Assembly: GCA_031275085.1 (NCBI GenBank)
Contig: JAISPG010000041.1
Location: forward strand, 62,001-126,000
Direction: 5' to 3'
Source: Bacteroidales bacterium
GTDB lineage: Bacteria; Bacteroidota; Bacteroidia; Bacteroidales; ML635J-15
Length of the DNA: 64,000 bases
Positions 9,962 through 19,102 of this stretch are shown in pieces; position 1 is the first letter of the stretch; each line of letters begins with the position of its first letter. Position numbers and translations under genes: made by a program. The notes below the pieces were generated by a model. It ran no database searches. It saw only the letters and a program-made list of their open reading frames with translations, and was not told where the DNA came from.

Positions 9962-10426
9962 ATGATACAAAGAATTCAGACTTTCTTCTTAATACTGGCA
10001 CTGGCTTGTATGGTTGTACTTTTTTTCGTTCCGTTCGGAGCAATTATTACAAATAACGGAGAACTTATATCCCTGGATGTTTTCGGATGTGATTATACAA
10101 ATGATAATGGGGATTTAATGAATTTTGCTTCATGGCCGATATTGATTATCTTAATACCTAGCGTTTTAATAACTTTTATTTCCATTTTTTTATATAAAAA
10201 AAGAATACTGCAAATGCGTCTGAATATTTTAAATATGATCCTGCAATTAGGTTCAACAGGATTGATGTTTTTTTACTTATATCTGGCTTCAAATAAATTT
10301 GGAACAGATTTTGTAACAAAGTTTACAATAATATTACCTGTAGCTGCAGCTATTCTAACTTTTTTGGCAATAAGGGGAATAGCAAGGGACGAGGCTTTGG
10401 TAAGATCATTAAACAGGATAAGGTAA
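9962..10426 (+). CDS. DUF4293 family membrane protein
   Basis: A 154-residue protein opening with the family signature M-I-Q-R-I-Q-T-F-F-L. It has four hydrophobic segments, at about residues 4-26, 46-70, 78-98 and 108-128. The short C-terminus is positively charged and contains D-E-A-L-V-R-S-L-N-R-I-R, also typical. DUF4293 proteins are confined to Bacteroidota and have no known function; they are predicted inner-membrane proteins. A strong -7 element lies just upstream, and a strong terminator follows, so this looks like a single-gene unit. Confidence 0.85.
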   Translation: MIQRIQTFFLILALACMVVLFFVPFGAIITNNGELISLDVFGCDYTNDNGDLMNFASWPILIILIPSVLITFISIFLYKKRILQMRLNILNMILQLGSTGLMFFYLYLASNKFGTDFVTKFTIILPVAAAILTFLAIRGIARDEALVRSLNRIR

Positions 10427-10453
10427 TTCAATAAATATATTGTTTCCGGATAT

Positions 10454-10503
10454 AAAAATAACCGGTTTATTTCGAACCAAACTGAAATAAACCGGTTATT
10501 TTT
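10454..10503 (+). terminator. Strong 20-bp hairpin terminator after DUF4293 gene
   Basis: A perfect 20-bp inverted repeat (10454-10473 and 10484-10503) with a 10-nt loop lies 27 bp after the DUF4293 stop. The distal arm ends in a T-run, as expected of an intrinsic terminator. The rest of the 213-bp gap to the KamA-like gene shows nothing certain. Confidence 0.8.
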
Positions 10504-10639
10504 ATGTTTTATATTATATAGTCAACACAAATTGATATTAAAACTTGTATTAACATCTTATACAAGTAAGCATAAATCAAACTATCAACCGGGCATGTAA
10601 GTAAATGTGCTGATTTTTCTTAATGAATAATTTTATAGT

Positions 10640-11731
10640 ATGGATTGGAAACACGAATTAAAAAATAATCTCACAAAAGCCGAAGATCTTGATAATTTTT
10701 CAAACCTTTCGTCAGATCAACAAAAAAAATTAAAAAAATTATTATTGAAATATCCTATGTCTGTAACAAGATATTATTTTTCTTTAATAGATCAAAAAAA
10801 CAATAATGATCCGATAAAAAAAATGTGTATTCCATCAAAATCGGAAACAATTCCCGATGGAAGCTACGATACCAGCGGAGAAGCAAATAACACGATATTG
10901 ACCGGTTTACAGCATAAATATGACGAAACAGCCATGATACTATCCACAAATCAATGTGCAATGTACTGCCGCCATTGTTTTAGAAAAAGACTTGTAGGTG
11001 TTCCCGAACAGGAAACTATAGAAGATCTTACCCCTATTGAAAATTATGTAAAAAAACATAAAGAAATTTCTAATGTGCTTATTTCAGGTGGCGATTCTTT
11101 TCTTAACAATAACAAAACAATCAAAAAAATTCTGGATGTATTTTCCGGAATTGAGCATCTTGAATTTATAAGATTCGGAACTCGTACGCCTGTAGTTTTT
11201 CCCGAAAGAATTACCAAAGATGAAGAACTGACACAAATTTTGAAAGATTATAATTTAAAGAAACAAATATATGTAGTAACCCAATTTAATCATCCTGCGG
11301 AAATAACAACTGAATCGCAAAAAGCTGTAAAAGCTCTTATTAGCTGCGGAATTCCTGTAAGAAACCAGACTGTTCTCTTAAAAGGAATAAATGATTCTTC
11401 CAAAACATTGGGAACTTTACTGAAAAAACTGACTTCTATCGGAGTATTGCCTTATTATATATTTCAATGTCGTCCGGTGAAAGGTGTAAAAAATCAGTTT
11501 CAGGTTCCGTTAAAAAGAGGGCTGGAAATAGTTGAAAAAGCAAAGAGCATGCAAAACGGCCAGGGAAAAGGATTTAAATTTTGTATGTCACATGTTAACG
11601 GTAAAATAGAAATTTTAGGTATCTATGAAGATGATAACATGATATTCAAATATCATCAGGCAAAAGATAAAAAAGAAAACGGTAAAATCTTTTCACAAAA
11701 AATAGATGATGAGCAATGCTGGTTAAAATAA
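10640..11731 (+). CDS. KamA-family radical SAM protein (lysine 2,3-aminomutase-like)
   Basis: A 363-residue radical SAM enzyme. The cluster motif is C-A-M-Y-C-R-H-C (CxxxCxxC, about residues 106-113), followed by F-R-K-R-L-V-G, as in lysine 2,3-aminomutases and EpmB. Downstream are the conserved I-S-G-G-D-S-F (S-adenosylmethionine-binding GGD) and R-F-G-T-R-T-P-V-V-F-P-E-R-I. These enzymes use SAM and PLP to move an amino group on lysine or a related residue. The protein is shorter than classical KamA (about 415 residues) and lacks its long C-terminal part, so an EpmB-like or uncharacterised relative is possible. The substrate is uncertain. Confidence 0.85.
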   Translation: MDWKHELKNNLTKAEDLDNFSNLSSDQQKKLKKLLLKYPMSVTRYYFSLIDQKNNNDPIKKMCIPSKSETIPDGSYDTSGEANNTILTGLQHKYDETAMILSTNQCAMYCRHCFRKRLVGVPEQETIEDLTPIENYVKKHKEISNVLISGGDSFLNNNKTIKKILDVFSGIEHLEFIRFGTRTPVVFPERITKDEELTQILKDYNLKKQIYVVTQFNHPAEITTESQKAVKALISCGIPVRNQTVLLKGINDSSKTLGTLLKKLTSIGVLPYYIFQCRPVKGVKNQFQVPLKRGLEIVEKAKSMQNGQGKGFKFCMSHVNGKIEILGIYEDDNMIFKYHQAKDKKENGKIFSQKIDDEQCWLK

Positions 11732-11787
11732 TTTTCTACATTTGTTGTTTAACAAGCAAATAATTAAAAAACTTAAAGCAAAATAAT

Positions 11788-12345
11788 ATGAAAAAAAGAA
11801 TTTTACCACTTCTGACAGTTATATCATTTTCATTATTTAATATTGCTTGTTCCCAATCTCAGGTTTCAGAATTTAAACCTGAAGATTTAGGTAAAAAAGA
11901 AAATATTGTTCAGCAGATCACTGCAGAAGACATCAATACTATTATAGAACACAAGGAATATACTGCATTATTTTTTTATACTACATGGTGCGGTGCTAGT
12001 ATAGAAAATTTAGAAACGCATATTAAGAATACTCTGGACACCCTGGATTTAGATGATGAAGAACTGAGTATAGCCATAATAGGATTAGCAAAAAACAAAA
12101 ACCAGATTGAAGAATTAACAAAAAAATACGACATAAATTATACTACATATTATTTGAATAGTCCTATCGGAAGTGGAATAGATAAATCAGTTATTAACAA
12201 AACCCTAAAAAAGATATTTAATGATTATGAATCAAAAAATTCTGTTCCGATAGGGTTATTATGTAATAACAAAAAAGAAATACTTTTACCACCGGCAGGA
12301 TACATTTTCAATAACATTATAGAAGCATATTACAGACAAAAATAA
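11788..12345 (+). CDS. Thioredoxin-like lipoprotein with WCGAS active-site remnant
   Basis: This 185-residue protein starts with a lipoprotein signal (residues 1-21; lipobox F-N-I-A-C). A thioredoxin-like strand follows: T-A-L-F-F-Y-T-T-W-C-G-A-S, in which the first active-site cysteine is kept but the second of the usual CxxC is serine. A later V-P-I-G-L-L strand fits the cis-proline region of the fold. It is thus probably a membrane-anchored thioredoxin-fold protein that cannot form the usual internal disulfide; a monothiol role or a purely structural role are both possible. It lies 56 bp after the KamA-like gene on the same strand. No named family is recognised. Confidence 0.65.
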   Translation: MKKRILPLLTVISFSLFNIACSQSQVSEFKPEDLGKKENIVQQITAEDINTIIEHKEYTALFFYTTWCGASIENLETHIKNTLDTLDLDDEELSIAIIGLAKNKNQIEELTKKYDINYTTYYLNSPIGSGIDKSVINKTLKKIFNDYESKNSVPIGLLCNNKKEILLPPAGYIFNNIIEAYYRQK

Positions 12346-12356
12346 TTTAATAATCC

Positions 12357-13724
12357 TTACTCCGAAATTTGTATCTGCTGATCCTCTTCCGAATCGGTAA
12401 AAGCCTGTGTAATAATATCTGAAGGTAAGGATTTTGTTGTTTTAGCACCAAGTTTTTTGATAATTTCTGTTTGTTTTACAAGATTTCCTGATCCTGTGGA
12501 AAGTTTTTTCATAGCATTCTCATAATCGGAACTGGCTTTTGACAAACTTTGTCCAATCCTGTTAAGATCTTCAACAAAACTTACAAATTTTTCATAAAGT
12601 TTACCGCCCCGTTCTGCAATTTCCAAAGCATTTTCTGTTTGTAAAGTTTGTTTCCAGATAGTTGAAACCGTCATTAAAGTTGCAATCAAGGTTGCCGGGC
12701 TTACAATAACAATTTTATTATCCCAGGCTTCATTAAAAACAGAATTATTATATGTCATTGCCGCACTAAAAGAAGCTTCAATAGGTATGAACATTAATAA
12801 ATATTCCGGATTTTCTATCCCGATATTATTTATATAATCTTTTGAGGATAATTCTTTTATGTGATTTCTAATTGATTGTACATGCTCTTTTATATATTTA
12901 GACCGTTCGTCGTCATTTTCAGCACTGCAGTATTTTTCATAAGCAACCAATGAAACTTTTGAATCTATAATAATATGCTTATTTTCAGGCAGATAAATAA
13001 CTGCATCCGGACGAAAACGTTTTCCTGAATCAACTGTAAAAGAATCCTGTAATTTGTATTGTATACCTTTTTCCAATCCTGATGATTCCAGTATTTTTTC
13101 AAGTATCATTTCACCCCAGCGACCTTGTTTTTGTGAATCACCTTTTAAGGCTTTCGTTAAATTTGATGCTTCTTCTTGCAATTGAAGGTTTAAACGTTGT
13201 ATTTGTTTTAATTCGGTAGATAGTTCTGTACGTTCTTTTAGCCCTTTTTCGTATGTTTCTTTTACGGTTGTTTTAAATTCTTTCAAATTCTCGTTGAAGG
13301 GATTCAAAATAGCATTTAGTTGGTTTTTATTAAATTCGTTAAATGACCTTGTTTTTTCTTCAAGAACTTTATTGGCAAGGTTCTCAAATTCGAGTACTAA
13401 TTTCTTTTGTAATGCTTCTATTTCTGTTTTTTGGGTTTCAAGTTTTTCGCCAAGATTCTTAATATTAGTCTCTGCTACTTTTAACGATGAATTCAGATCT
13501 TTATTCTCATTAGTTATTGTATTTATTTCGTTCTTATATTCATAATTCAGTTTTTCAAATTGATTTTTCTCAGTTTCAAATTTTGCTATATTTTTTTCTA
13601 ATTCTATATTTTTATTTTGCAGGTCAGTGATCTTATCTGAATTTATATTTCCTTTCGGTCTAAAAATTATCCATGATATAACAAAACCGGTAACAAATCC
13701 TATTATGGTTAATATTATTTCCAT
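12357..13724 (-). CDS. rmuC: DNA recombination protein RmuC
   Basis: A 455-residue protein with an N-terminal membrane anchor (residues 2-21), then a long coiled coil (about 30-200), then the RmuC nuclease-like domain. Hallmarks include G-D-S-Q-K-Q-G-R-W-G-E-M-I-L-E near residue 195, D-S-G-K-R-F-R-P-D-A-V-I-Y-L-P, I-I-I-D-S-K-V-S-L-V-A-Y-E and the later I-E-A-S-F-S-A-A. RmuC limits inversions at short inverted repeats and its fold belongs to the PD-(D/E)xK nucleases. Length and domain order are normal for the family. The gene is leftward and convergent with the thioredoxin-like lipoprotein gene, with only 11 bp between them. Confidence 0.93.
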   Translation of the reverse strand: MEIILTIIGFVTGFVISWIIFRPKGNINSDKITDLQNKNIELEKNIAKFETEKNQFEKLNYEYKNEINTITNENKDLNSSLKVAETNIKNLGEKLETQKTEIEALQKKLVLEFENLANKVLEEKTRSFNEFNKNQLNAILNPFNENLKEFKTTVKETYEKGLKERTELSTELKQIQRLNLQLQEEASNLTKALKGDSQKQGRWGEMILEKILESSGLEKGIQYKLQDSFTVDSGKRFRPDAVIYLPENKHIIIDSKVSLVAYEKYCSAENDDERSKYIKEHVQSIRNHIKELSSKDYINNIGIENPEYLLMFIPIEASFSAAMTYNNSVFNEAWDNKIVIVSPATLIATLMTVSTIWKQTLQTENALEIAERGGKLYEKFVSFVEDLNRIGQSLSKASSDYENAMKKLSTGSGNLVKQTEIIKKLGAKTTKSLPSDIITQAFTDSEEDQQIQISE

Positions 13725-13754
13725 TTATTATTTATTATTTATTATTTATTATTT
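13724..13754. repeat. Tandem heptamer TTTATTA, four copies plus a partial one
   Basis: Four head-to-tail copies of TTTATTA, then a partial copy, begin on the last base of the rmuC start codon. Simple repeats here could change spacing of the rmuC promoter by slippage, but this is only a possibility. Confidence 0.7.
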
Positions 13755-13829
13755 AAGATTCAAAATTAACGATTTAAAGTTAAAGATTCAAAACGGCTCA
13801 AAATATATTTATTCCTGTAAAGGCATAAG

Positions 13830-13881
13830 TAAATAGTTAATGTGTGAATAAAAGGATGCTTATTCACACATTAACTATTTA
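13830..13881. terminator. 22-bp perfect inverted repeat between YfhO and RmuC genes
   Basis: Arms at 13830-13851 and 13860-13881 pair perfectly over 22 bp with an 8-nt loop. It lies downstream of the leftward yfhO-like gene (stop at 13944) and upstream of rmuC. It is most simply the terminator of the YfhO gene, though no long T-run follows directly on the minus strand, so another structural role is possible. Confidence 0.6.
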
Positions 13882-13943
13882 TTTATCAACTATTTACTCA
13901 GTTTATTAAGATTATTCCACAAATTACAAAATGTTTATAATTT

Positions 13944-16520
13944 TTATTTTGTAACATTAATCTCATTCTTATTTTTCCTGTATTTCAAAAATATTGCTCC
14001 ACCTATCATTAGCAACAAGGCAATAGAACATAAATAAGAAATCAATACTCCGGTTTTATAGGATTGAGGTTCAAAGCTGAATTTTATAATATGTTCACCT
14101 GCCGGTATTCTCATAGCACGAAGAACATAATTCACCCTGAAATGCTCAATATCTTCACCGTCAATAGTAACTTTCCAGCCTTTAGGATAATATATTTCCG
14201 AAAAAACAGCCAATTGTTCCGAATCTGTTTTAGATTCATATGTAACCATATTAGGATTAATATCAACCAGACGAATTTCTCCTGAAATATCGTCAGGAAC
14301 TCTAAATCCCTCCAGCTGATTCTGGAATTGTTTACTTACAATTACCTGTCGTGACGGATCGATATTCCTAAGCTCCATAATTTCCTGATCGGGATTTTCC
14401 ACCCATACAATGTCTTCAACAAACCATGCATTTCCTAATGCCTTGTCATTAACAACAGGAGCAGAATTAGGATCATAAATAATATATTTTGCATTCAGCA
14501 TATCAAGGATCGGAGTTTTTGACTGCGACCTAAATAATGATTGCACCTGCGAAGCGTCAAACCCATTCTGATAACCGGTATTTATGAGATATAAGGATAT
14601 TTGCATTTCACGACCCATTATAGAATCATATAATTCCTGATATCTACGTATTTTTGCACCACTGTATCCTCCTATAGAATTATGATAATATGAAGTACTT
14701 CCGTCATTAAATGCACTTACGGCAATATTACATACTCTGTAGTGAATATCTTTATCTTTAAGAATAAAATCATCAGCTTTAGATTTATCATAGGGAACTT
14801 CAAACTTTTTCCTGGAAGCAAAATTATCGTCATTAAGATATCTTTTATCTATTGGCCACAAGTCTACAAGAATAATTACCCCCATAGAGATCAAAGCATA
14901 TTTTGCTTTTATTTTATTTTGGATCACGAGATATACTACAACAGCTCCAAGCATAATAAATACCAAAGACCTGAATGCGTCTTTCCTTACCAACGATGCT
15001 CTGTCTTCGTACACAGCATTGGTCATTGATACTTCAAATTCGTTTTTAGCTTGTTCATACTGGGGGTCCTGCGGAAAATAAGAAACAAGTGTATTTACAA
15101 ATTCTTTTTCCGAATTATTTTTTCCGCTCAATCCGGTTATTGATGGTGTTATTACAAAAATCATGCATATAATACCTGTAGTTCCCAATGCAATATAAAA
15201 ATAATTAATCAGTTTTTTCTTGTCTATTTTTCCTTTAAATATTTCAACAAGACCAAGTACAGCCATAAATGGGATTGTAAATTCGGCTATTACCAATATC
15301 ATCGAAACTGTACGGAATCTGTTATATCCCGGTACATAATCAAGGAAAAAATCCGTAAGAAAATTTAAATTATGTCCCCATGATAATAGTATTGATAAAA
15401 TCGTCACGGAAAGTAACCACCATTTTATCCTGCCTTTTACGACAAACAGGCTCAATACGAATAAAAATATCACAAAAGCTCCGACATATACAGGTCCTTG
15501 CGTAAAAGGCTGATCACCAAAATAGGTAGGCATATTTTTAACAACATCTTTTGCAGCCCGTTTTCCAAAAAAACTATCAATAACACCATACGAAGCAGAA
15601 CTTTCACTTAACTGGCCGTATGAAGCTCCTCCTTTCATATTAGGGATAAGCAGTGTGAATGTTTCATCTATCCCGTAACTCCAGGCTGTAGCATAAGACT
15701 TATCCAGCCCGCTGGTCCTGTCGTGTATTCCTGAGGAAAGTTCAGACTCGCCCCTTATAGAATAAGGCATATATTCATTAATTGTCAGCAGGGATGCAGC
15801 ACTAATACCTACAGCTAACACTACTCCTATGGCTAATATCCCTACTGTTTTGAAAAATCTTGGAACATATTTTTCTTTTATTGCATTTACCAGTTCAAAA
15901 GTACCGTATACAAAAACTATGATGCCGGTATAATAAGTAATCTGTACATGATTGGCAATTATTTGCAGCGCCATAAAAAAGCTGACAATCAACATGCCTA
16001 TCCAGGGGCGTTTACGGTCGAAAGCATAATAAACACCTCCTATTATAGGAGCCATGTATCCTATTGCTGTTGCTTTAGTAAAATGGCCGGCATCTATTAT
16101 TATAAAAAAGTAAGAAGAAAATGCAAAAGCCAGTGCTCCAAGTAGCGAAACCCACGGATTTACCCTGAACAAATTCAAACAAATATAAAATCCGAGTAAA
16201 TACCAGAATATTAAGTTAAATGGAGTAAAACTTCCGAAAATAAAAAGAGAATATATTTTAGCAAAAATATTTTCCTGTTTAGGAGATGTTATCAAATACG
16301 AAGGCATACCGCTAAACATATTATTATTCCACAATGTTATTTCTCCGGTTTCTTTTTCATAATCGGCATTAGCCTTGGTAATAGCTGTGTATACGCTATA
16401 GTCGTGAGTAATAATCTTTTTACCCTGGAATAAAGGCATACAATATATGGCAGCAAGCAGCAAAAAAGCCGATACGGCAACAATATGAGGTAAATTACGT
16501 TTAAAGAAGTTCTCTTTCAT
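13944..16520 (-). CDS. YfhO-family integral membrane protein
   Basis: This 858-residue protein has about a dozen hydrophobic segments spread over residues 12-535 and one more near 830-850, with a soluble domain between. The N-terminal region (H-D-Y-S-V-Y-T near residue 40, W-N-N-N-M-F-S-G-M-P-S-Y near 62) matches the first loop of the YfhO family, GT-C-like membrane glycosyltransferase relatives. The C-terminal periplasmic part has the family's E-I-Y-Y-P-K-G-W-K-V-T-I-D-G and V-N-Y-V-L-R-A-M-R-I-P-A-G-E-H. It probably works on a lipid-linked sugar in the envelope, but no substrate is known for the Bacteroidota members. It stands alone, with a hairpin after it. Confidence 0.85.
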   Translation of the reverse strand: MKENFFKRNLPHIVAVSAFLLLAAIYCMPLFQGKKIITHDYSVYTAITKANADYEKETGEITLWNNNMFSGMPSYLITSPKQENIFAKIYSLFIFGSFTPFNLIFWYLLGFYICLNLFRVNPWVSLLGALAFAFSSYFFIIIDAGHFTKATAIGYMAPIIGGVYYAFDRKRPWIGMLIVSFFMALQIIANHVQITYYTGIIVFVYGTFELVNAIKEKYVPRFFKTVGILAIGVVLAVGISAASLLTINEYMPYSIRGESELSSGIHDRTSGLDKSYATAWSYGIDETFTLLIPNMKGGASYGQLSESSASYGVIDSFFGKRAAKDVVKNMPTYFGDQPFTQGPVYVGAFVIFLFVLSLFVVKGRIKWWLLSVTILSILLSWGHNLNFLTDFFLDYVPGYNRFRTVSMILVIAEFTIPFMAVLGLVEIFKGKIDKKKLINYFYIALGTTGIICMIFVITPSITGLSGKNNSEKEFVNTLVSYFPQDPQYEQAKNEFEVSMTNAVYEDRASLVRKDAFRSLVFIMLGAVVVYLVIQNKIKAKYALISMGVIILVDLWPIDKRYLNDDNFASRKKFEVPYDKSKADDFILKDKDIHYRVCNIAVSAFNDGSTSYYHNSIGGYSGAKIRRYQELYDSIMGREMQISLYLINTGYQNGFDASQVQSLFRSQSKTPILDMLNAKYIIYDPNSAPVVNDKALGNAWFVEDIVWVENPDQEIMELRNIDPSRQVIVSKQFQNQLEGFRVPDDISGEIRLVDINPNMVTYESKTDSEQLAVFSEIYYPKGWKVTIDGEDIEHFRVNYVLRAMRIPAGEHIIKFSFEPQSYKTGVLISYLCSIALLLMIGGAIFLKYRKNKNEINVTK

Positions 16521-16624
16521 AACATTTATAGTATTAATTCAGCAACAAAGAAAATATAAAAAGATTAAAGTTCAAAGTTAAAAGAATTTAGAACAATATA
16601 TTATCCTAACTCTGTATATATCGA

Positions 16625-17044
16625 TCAACTAATTTTATTTCTTTTATCAAAAACCTCAGCCAGTTTATGAGCAAAAATCAGATTTATTACAACAATGCAA
16701 ACCCCAATAAAAGTCCAAAAAAACATTTCGGAAATTTGAAAGATCTGATTATTTAAAATATAATATAATGAAAAAGAACAATATATCAATGCAATAAAAC
16801 TTGTATAAATAGCCGGAATATATTTTTTAAAAACCAACCACTGCAATATATGTACTAATAAATGTACAAAAAATCCCATAAATAATCCGAACCAAAGTAA
16901 ATATGTCTTAAATATAATTGATAAAACTGTAACAATACTAAGCAAAACAAATTCTTCGGCTACTGCTATACAAAATCCCTGAACCGACAATCCTTCAAAA
17001 CGCCGTAAAAAAGATTTTGATAAGGCCGGAAATTTTTCTGACAA
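16625..17044 (-). CDS. HXXEE-type small membrane protein
   Basis: A 139-residue protein with four or so hydrophobic helices. It has the pattern of the HXXEE family: a helix with A-V-A-E-E-F near residue 30 (the first His of HxxEE is Ala here), then H-L-L-V-H-I-L-Q-W-L-V-F-K-K-Y-I-P-A-I about 50 residues later. The frame opens with a TTG start; no in-frame ATG precedes the first helix, and the frame is closed by a stop only 24 nt upstream. The start is thus uncertain. Function unknown; family call moderate. Confidence 0.6.
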   Translation of the reverse strand: MSEKFPALSKSFLRRFEGLSVQGFCIAVAEEFVLLSIVTVLSIIFKTYLLWFGLFMGFFVHLLVHILQWLVFKKYIPAIYTSFIALIYCSFSLYYILNNQIFQISEMFFWTFIGVCIVVINLIFAHKLAEVFDKRNKIS

Positions 17045-17235
17045 GACATTTTTATTCTTCTCTATCTAGGATTTGAAAAATATTATTTCTTCAAAATCGT
17101 GAATCATAAATATTACAGGTAACAGCCAGACTATTATTTCGAAATCCGATATTTCCATAGGTTATATAAAAAATCATAAACAATATTTTTAAAATTTTAT
17201 AATTGTTTATGAACGAAACATTCTGCAATTTAACA

Positions 17236-17269
17236 AAAAAACTGATGTTAAAAAATAACACCAGTTTTT
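17236..17269 (-). terminator. Hairpin terminator after the DUF6265 gene
   Basis: A-rich arm, a stem of about 13 bp with one mismatch, a 5-nt loop and a T-run lie about 25 bp past the stop of the leftward 17293 gene. A separate perfect 11-bp inverted repeat (17174-17184 with 17202-17212) follows further left in the same gap. Confidence 0.65.
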
Positions 17270-17292
17270 AATAAAGCTATAATATATTTCTT

Positions 17293-17757
17293 TTATTTAA
17301 TTTTTCTCATGGGATATGATTCTCTCTCTTCTTTTCCGTCATTAATCCCTGAAATTTCAGCTATCAATGATTTTTTACCTGTTCTTGTATAAGAGATAAC
17401 CTGAGGAAAATCGTGTTCAGGATTTTCAAATATTAATTTATCGCCGGTAATAAGTTTTGAATTAAAGTATACAGGTAAATCATTATTTTCACCTTTTACT
17501 ATCGGAATGTAAAATACTTTTTCTTGTTCATGTACAATTCTCATTGTTTCGAATACAATTGTATCTGTGCCTTTCAATACATAACTTTTCCCTGCCAGTT
17601 CATTATCATTTATTTTTATCCATTCTTCATAAATACTTCCCCTGTCTGTTTTATTTTCCCAGACACCTATAAGCCATTTTGCTGTTTTTAGTTCCTGTGA
17701 GAAAATATTACAAAAAATAAACGAACCAACAATTATTAACAATATTCTTTTATTCAT
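17293..17757 (-). CDS. DUF6265 family exported protein
   Basis: A 154-residue protein with a signal peptide (about residues 1-20, cleavage near IFSQ). The mature part matches DUF6265: W-L-I-G-V-W-E-N near residue 29, Y-E-E-W near 43, a V-F-Y-I-P strand, and the C-terminal F-E-N-P-E-H-D-F-P-Q-V-I-S-Y. These are small beta-barrel (lipocalin-like) proteins of unknown role. It ends 12 bp past the VOC gene on the same strand, so the two, with the AraC gene upstream, may form one operon. Confidence 0.75.
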   Translation of the reverse strand: MNKRILLIIVGSFIFCNIFSQELKTAKWLIGVWENKTDRGSIYEEWIKINDNELAGKSYVLKGTDTIVFETMRIVHEQEKVFYIPIVKGENNDLPVYFNSKLITGDKLIFENPEHDFPQVISYTRTGKKSLIAEISGINDGKEERESYPMRKIK

Positions 17758-17768
17758 ATTATCACTTT

Positions 17769-18137
17769 TTATTTATTAGAATGTATTGCCATTTTATTTC
17801 CCTCAGTATCTATAAACATTGCAAAATATCCCATTTCCGGACTGATTTGTGTTTTAGGCACTATCACTTTGCCATTATTTGGTTCAACCTTGTCAAGTAC
17901 ACGCTGTAAATCATTTCCACCATTCAAATATGCAACAACACCGTCCGTTGAAGGGTTATAATCTTCTCCCTGAACAATTGCCCCTGATACATTTTTACCG
18001 TCATAAGGAAAAAATCCCATTTTTGTACCGAACATATCGGTTTCATTGATTTCAATATTTAATATTGCTTTATAAAAAGATACTGCCCTGCTAAAATTTA
18101 TTGCGGGTATTTCAAACCAGTTAATTAAATTTTCCAT
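17769..18137 (-). CDS. VOC-family (glyoxalase-like) protein
   Basis: This 122-residue VOC-superfamily protein begins M-E-N-L-I-N-W-F-E-I-P, followed by A-V-S-F-Y-K-A-I-L (the first helix of the glyoxalase fold) and ends G-Y-F-A-M-F-I-D-T-E-G-N-K-M-A-I-H, the usual last strand. Such proteins are small metal-dependent enzymes or binding proteins. The frame extends 24 codons further upstream, but that extension is hydrophobic and unlike the family, so I place the start at 18137. It lies 3' of the AraC-type regulator; the two are commonly found together. Confidence 0.8.
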   Translation of the reverse strand: MENLINWFEIPAINFSRAVSFYKAILNIEINETDMFGTKMGFFPYDGKNVSGAIVQGEDYNPSTDGVVAYLNGGNDLQRVLDKVEPNNGKVIVPKTQISPEMGYFAMFIDTEGNKMAIHSNK

Positions 18138-18211
18138 TTTTATAATTTTTATTTTATTGGTTACAAAGTAATAAATATTCAATAATATAAAATTGTAAAA
18201 ATGCGACAAGC

Positions 18212-19027
18212 TTAATCCATTCCATAAAAAATAAAAGACATTCGCAGATTTTTTCCGTAAAATTCTTTAGGAGTATATCCTGTAAATTCTTTAAAATCTT
18301 TTATAAAATGAGCCTGGTCATAATATTCTCCGTAATGAGCCAAATCAATAAAATTTGTAAATTTTCCGCTCATTAATAATTTTAAAACCATTTGTAATCT
18401 GACAATCTTTGAAAGCTGCTTAGGACTTAATCCGATTGCAGAAGAAAATTTACGTTCCAGCTGCCTCCGGTTTGTATCTATTTGTCTGGTAAGATCTTCA
18501 ACAGAAATTTGTCCGTTTGCAGTTAAAATAGTTTCTACTGTTGATTTTATCATCCGGTCAATAGTTTCTGTCCGGGATAACTTATTTATTAAAAATTCTT
18601 CAATATGTTTTATTTTGTCAAAAACGGAACCGGATTTTACAATTTTCTGTTCTATTTCGTATCCATCCTTTCCAAATAATTCTTTCAGGGAAACAGCTCT
18701 GTTTTCCATTTCTTTTATCGGGATAGTTGCAAACGGCATAAAGCCTTCAGGATGAAAACGAACTGAAAAAATTTTCGTTTCTCCTGTAGGTTTTATTTTA
18801 AGCGGACGAGTCAATTGTCCGATAACAAAACATCTCGGTTGTATTATACTAGTTCCGTTTTCATCATATTGTTCGTACAGATCTGCACAATGAAAAATCA
18901 TTTCCATACAACCGTCAGGAACAATTTCCTGCACTTCGGGATATGTTTCTTCCGGATTTTCCAGAATCCAATAACATTTAACAAATGTTCTTAAATTCTC
19001 ATCGGGTTCAAATGTTTGATAATTCAT
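18212..19027 (-). CDS. AraC-family transcriptional regulator
   Basis: About 271 residues. The N-terminal half is the ligand/sensor part seen in DUF6597-type regulators (C-Y-W-I-L-E-N near residue 20, I-V-P-D-G-C-M-E-M-I-F-H, V-G-Q-L-T-R-P). The C-terminal half is a two-helix-turn-helix AraC domain: V-E-D-L-T-R-Q-I-D-T-N-R-R-Q-L-E-R-K-F at about 175-195, then H-Y-G-E-Y-Y-D-Q-A-H-F-I-K-D-F-K and T-P-K-E-F. It probably controls the VOC and DUF6265 genes that follow it. The ATG at 19027 is preferred over an in-frame GTG nine bases upstream. Confidence 0.85.
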   Translation of the reverse strand: MNYQTFEPDENLRTFVKCYWILENPEETYPEVQEIVPDGCMEMIFHCADLYEQYDENGTSIIQPRCFVIGQLTRPLKIKPTGETKIFSVRFHPEGFMPFATIPIKEMENRAVSLKELFGKDGYEIEQKIVKSGSVFDKIKHIEEFLINKLSRTETIDRMIKSTVETILTANGQISVEDLTRQIDTNRRQLERKFSSAIGLSPKQLSKIVRLQMVLKLLMSGKFTNFIDLAHYGEYYDQAHFIKDFKEFTGYTPKEFYGKNLRMSFIFYGMD

Positions 19028-19102
19028 CGCTTTCACAAATTGGTTATCATAACTGATATATACTATAGTTGCAAGTAAGTATTAAGCTGATATCAACAAA
19101 AA

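Noticed and set aside
13724-13754. Repeat array as CRISPR
   Set aside because: Seven-base simple tandem repeat without spacers; no cas genes in the window.
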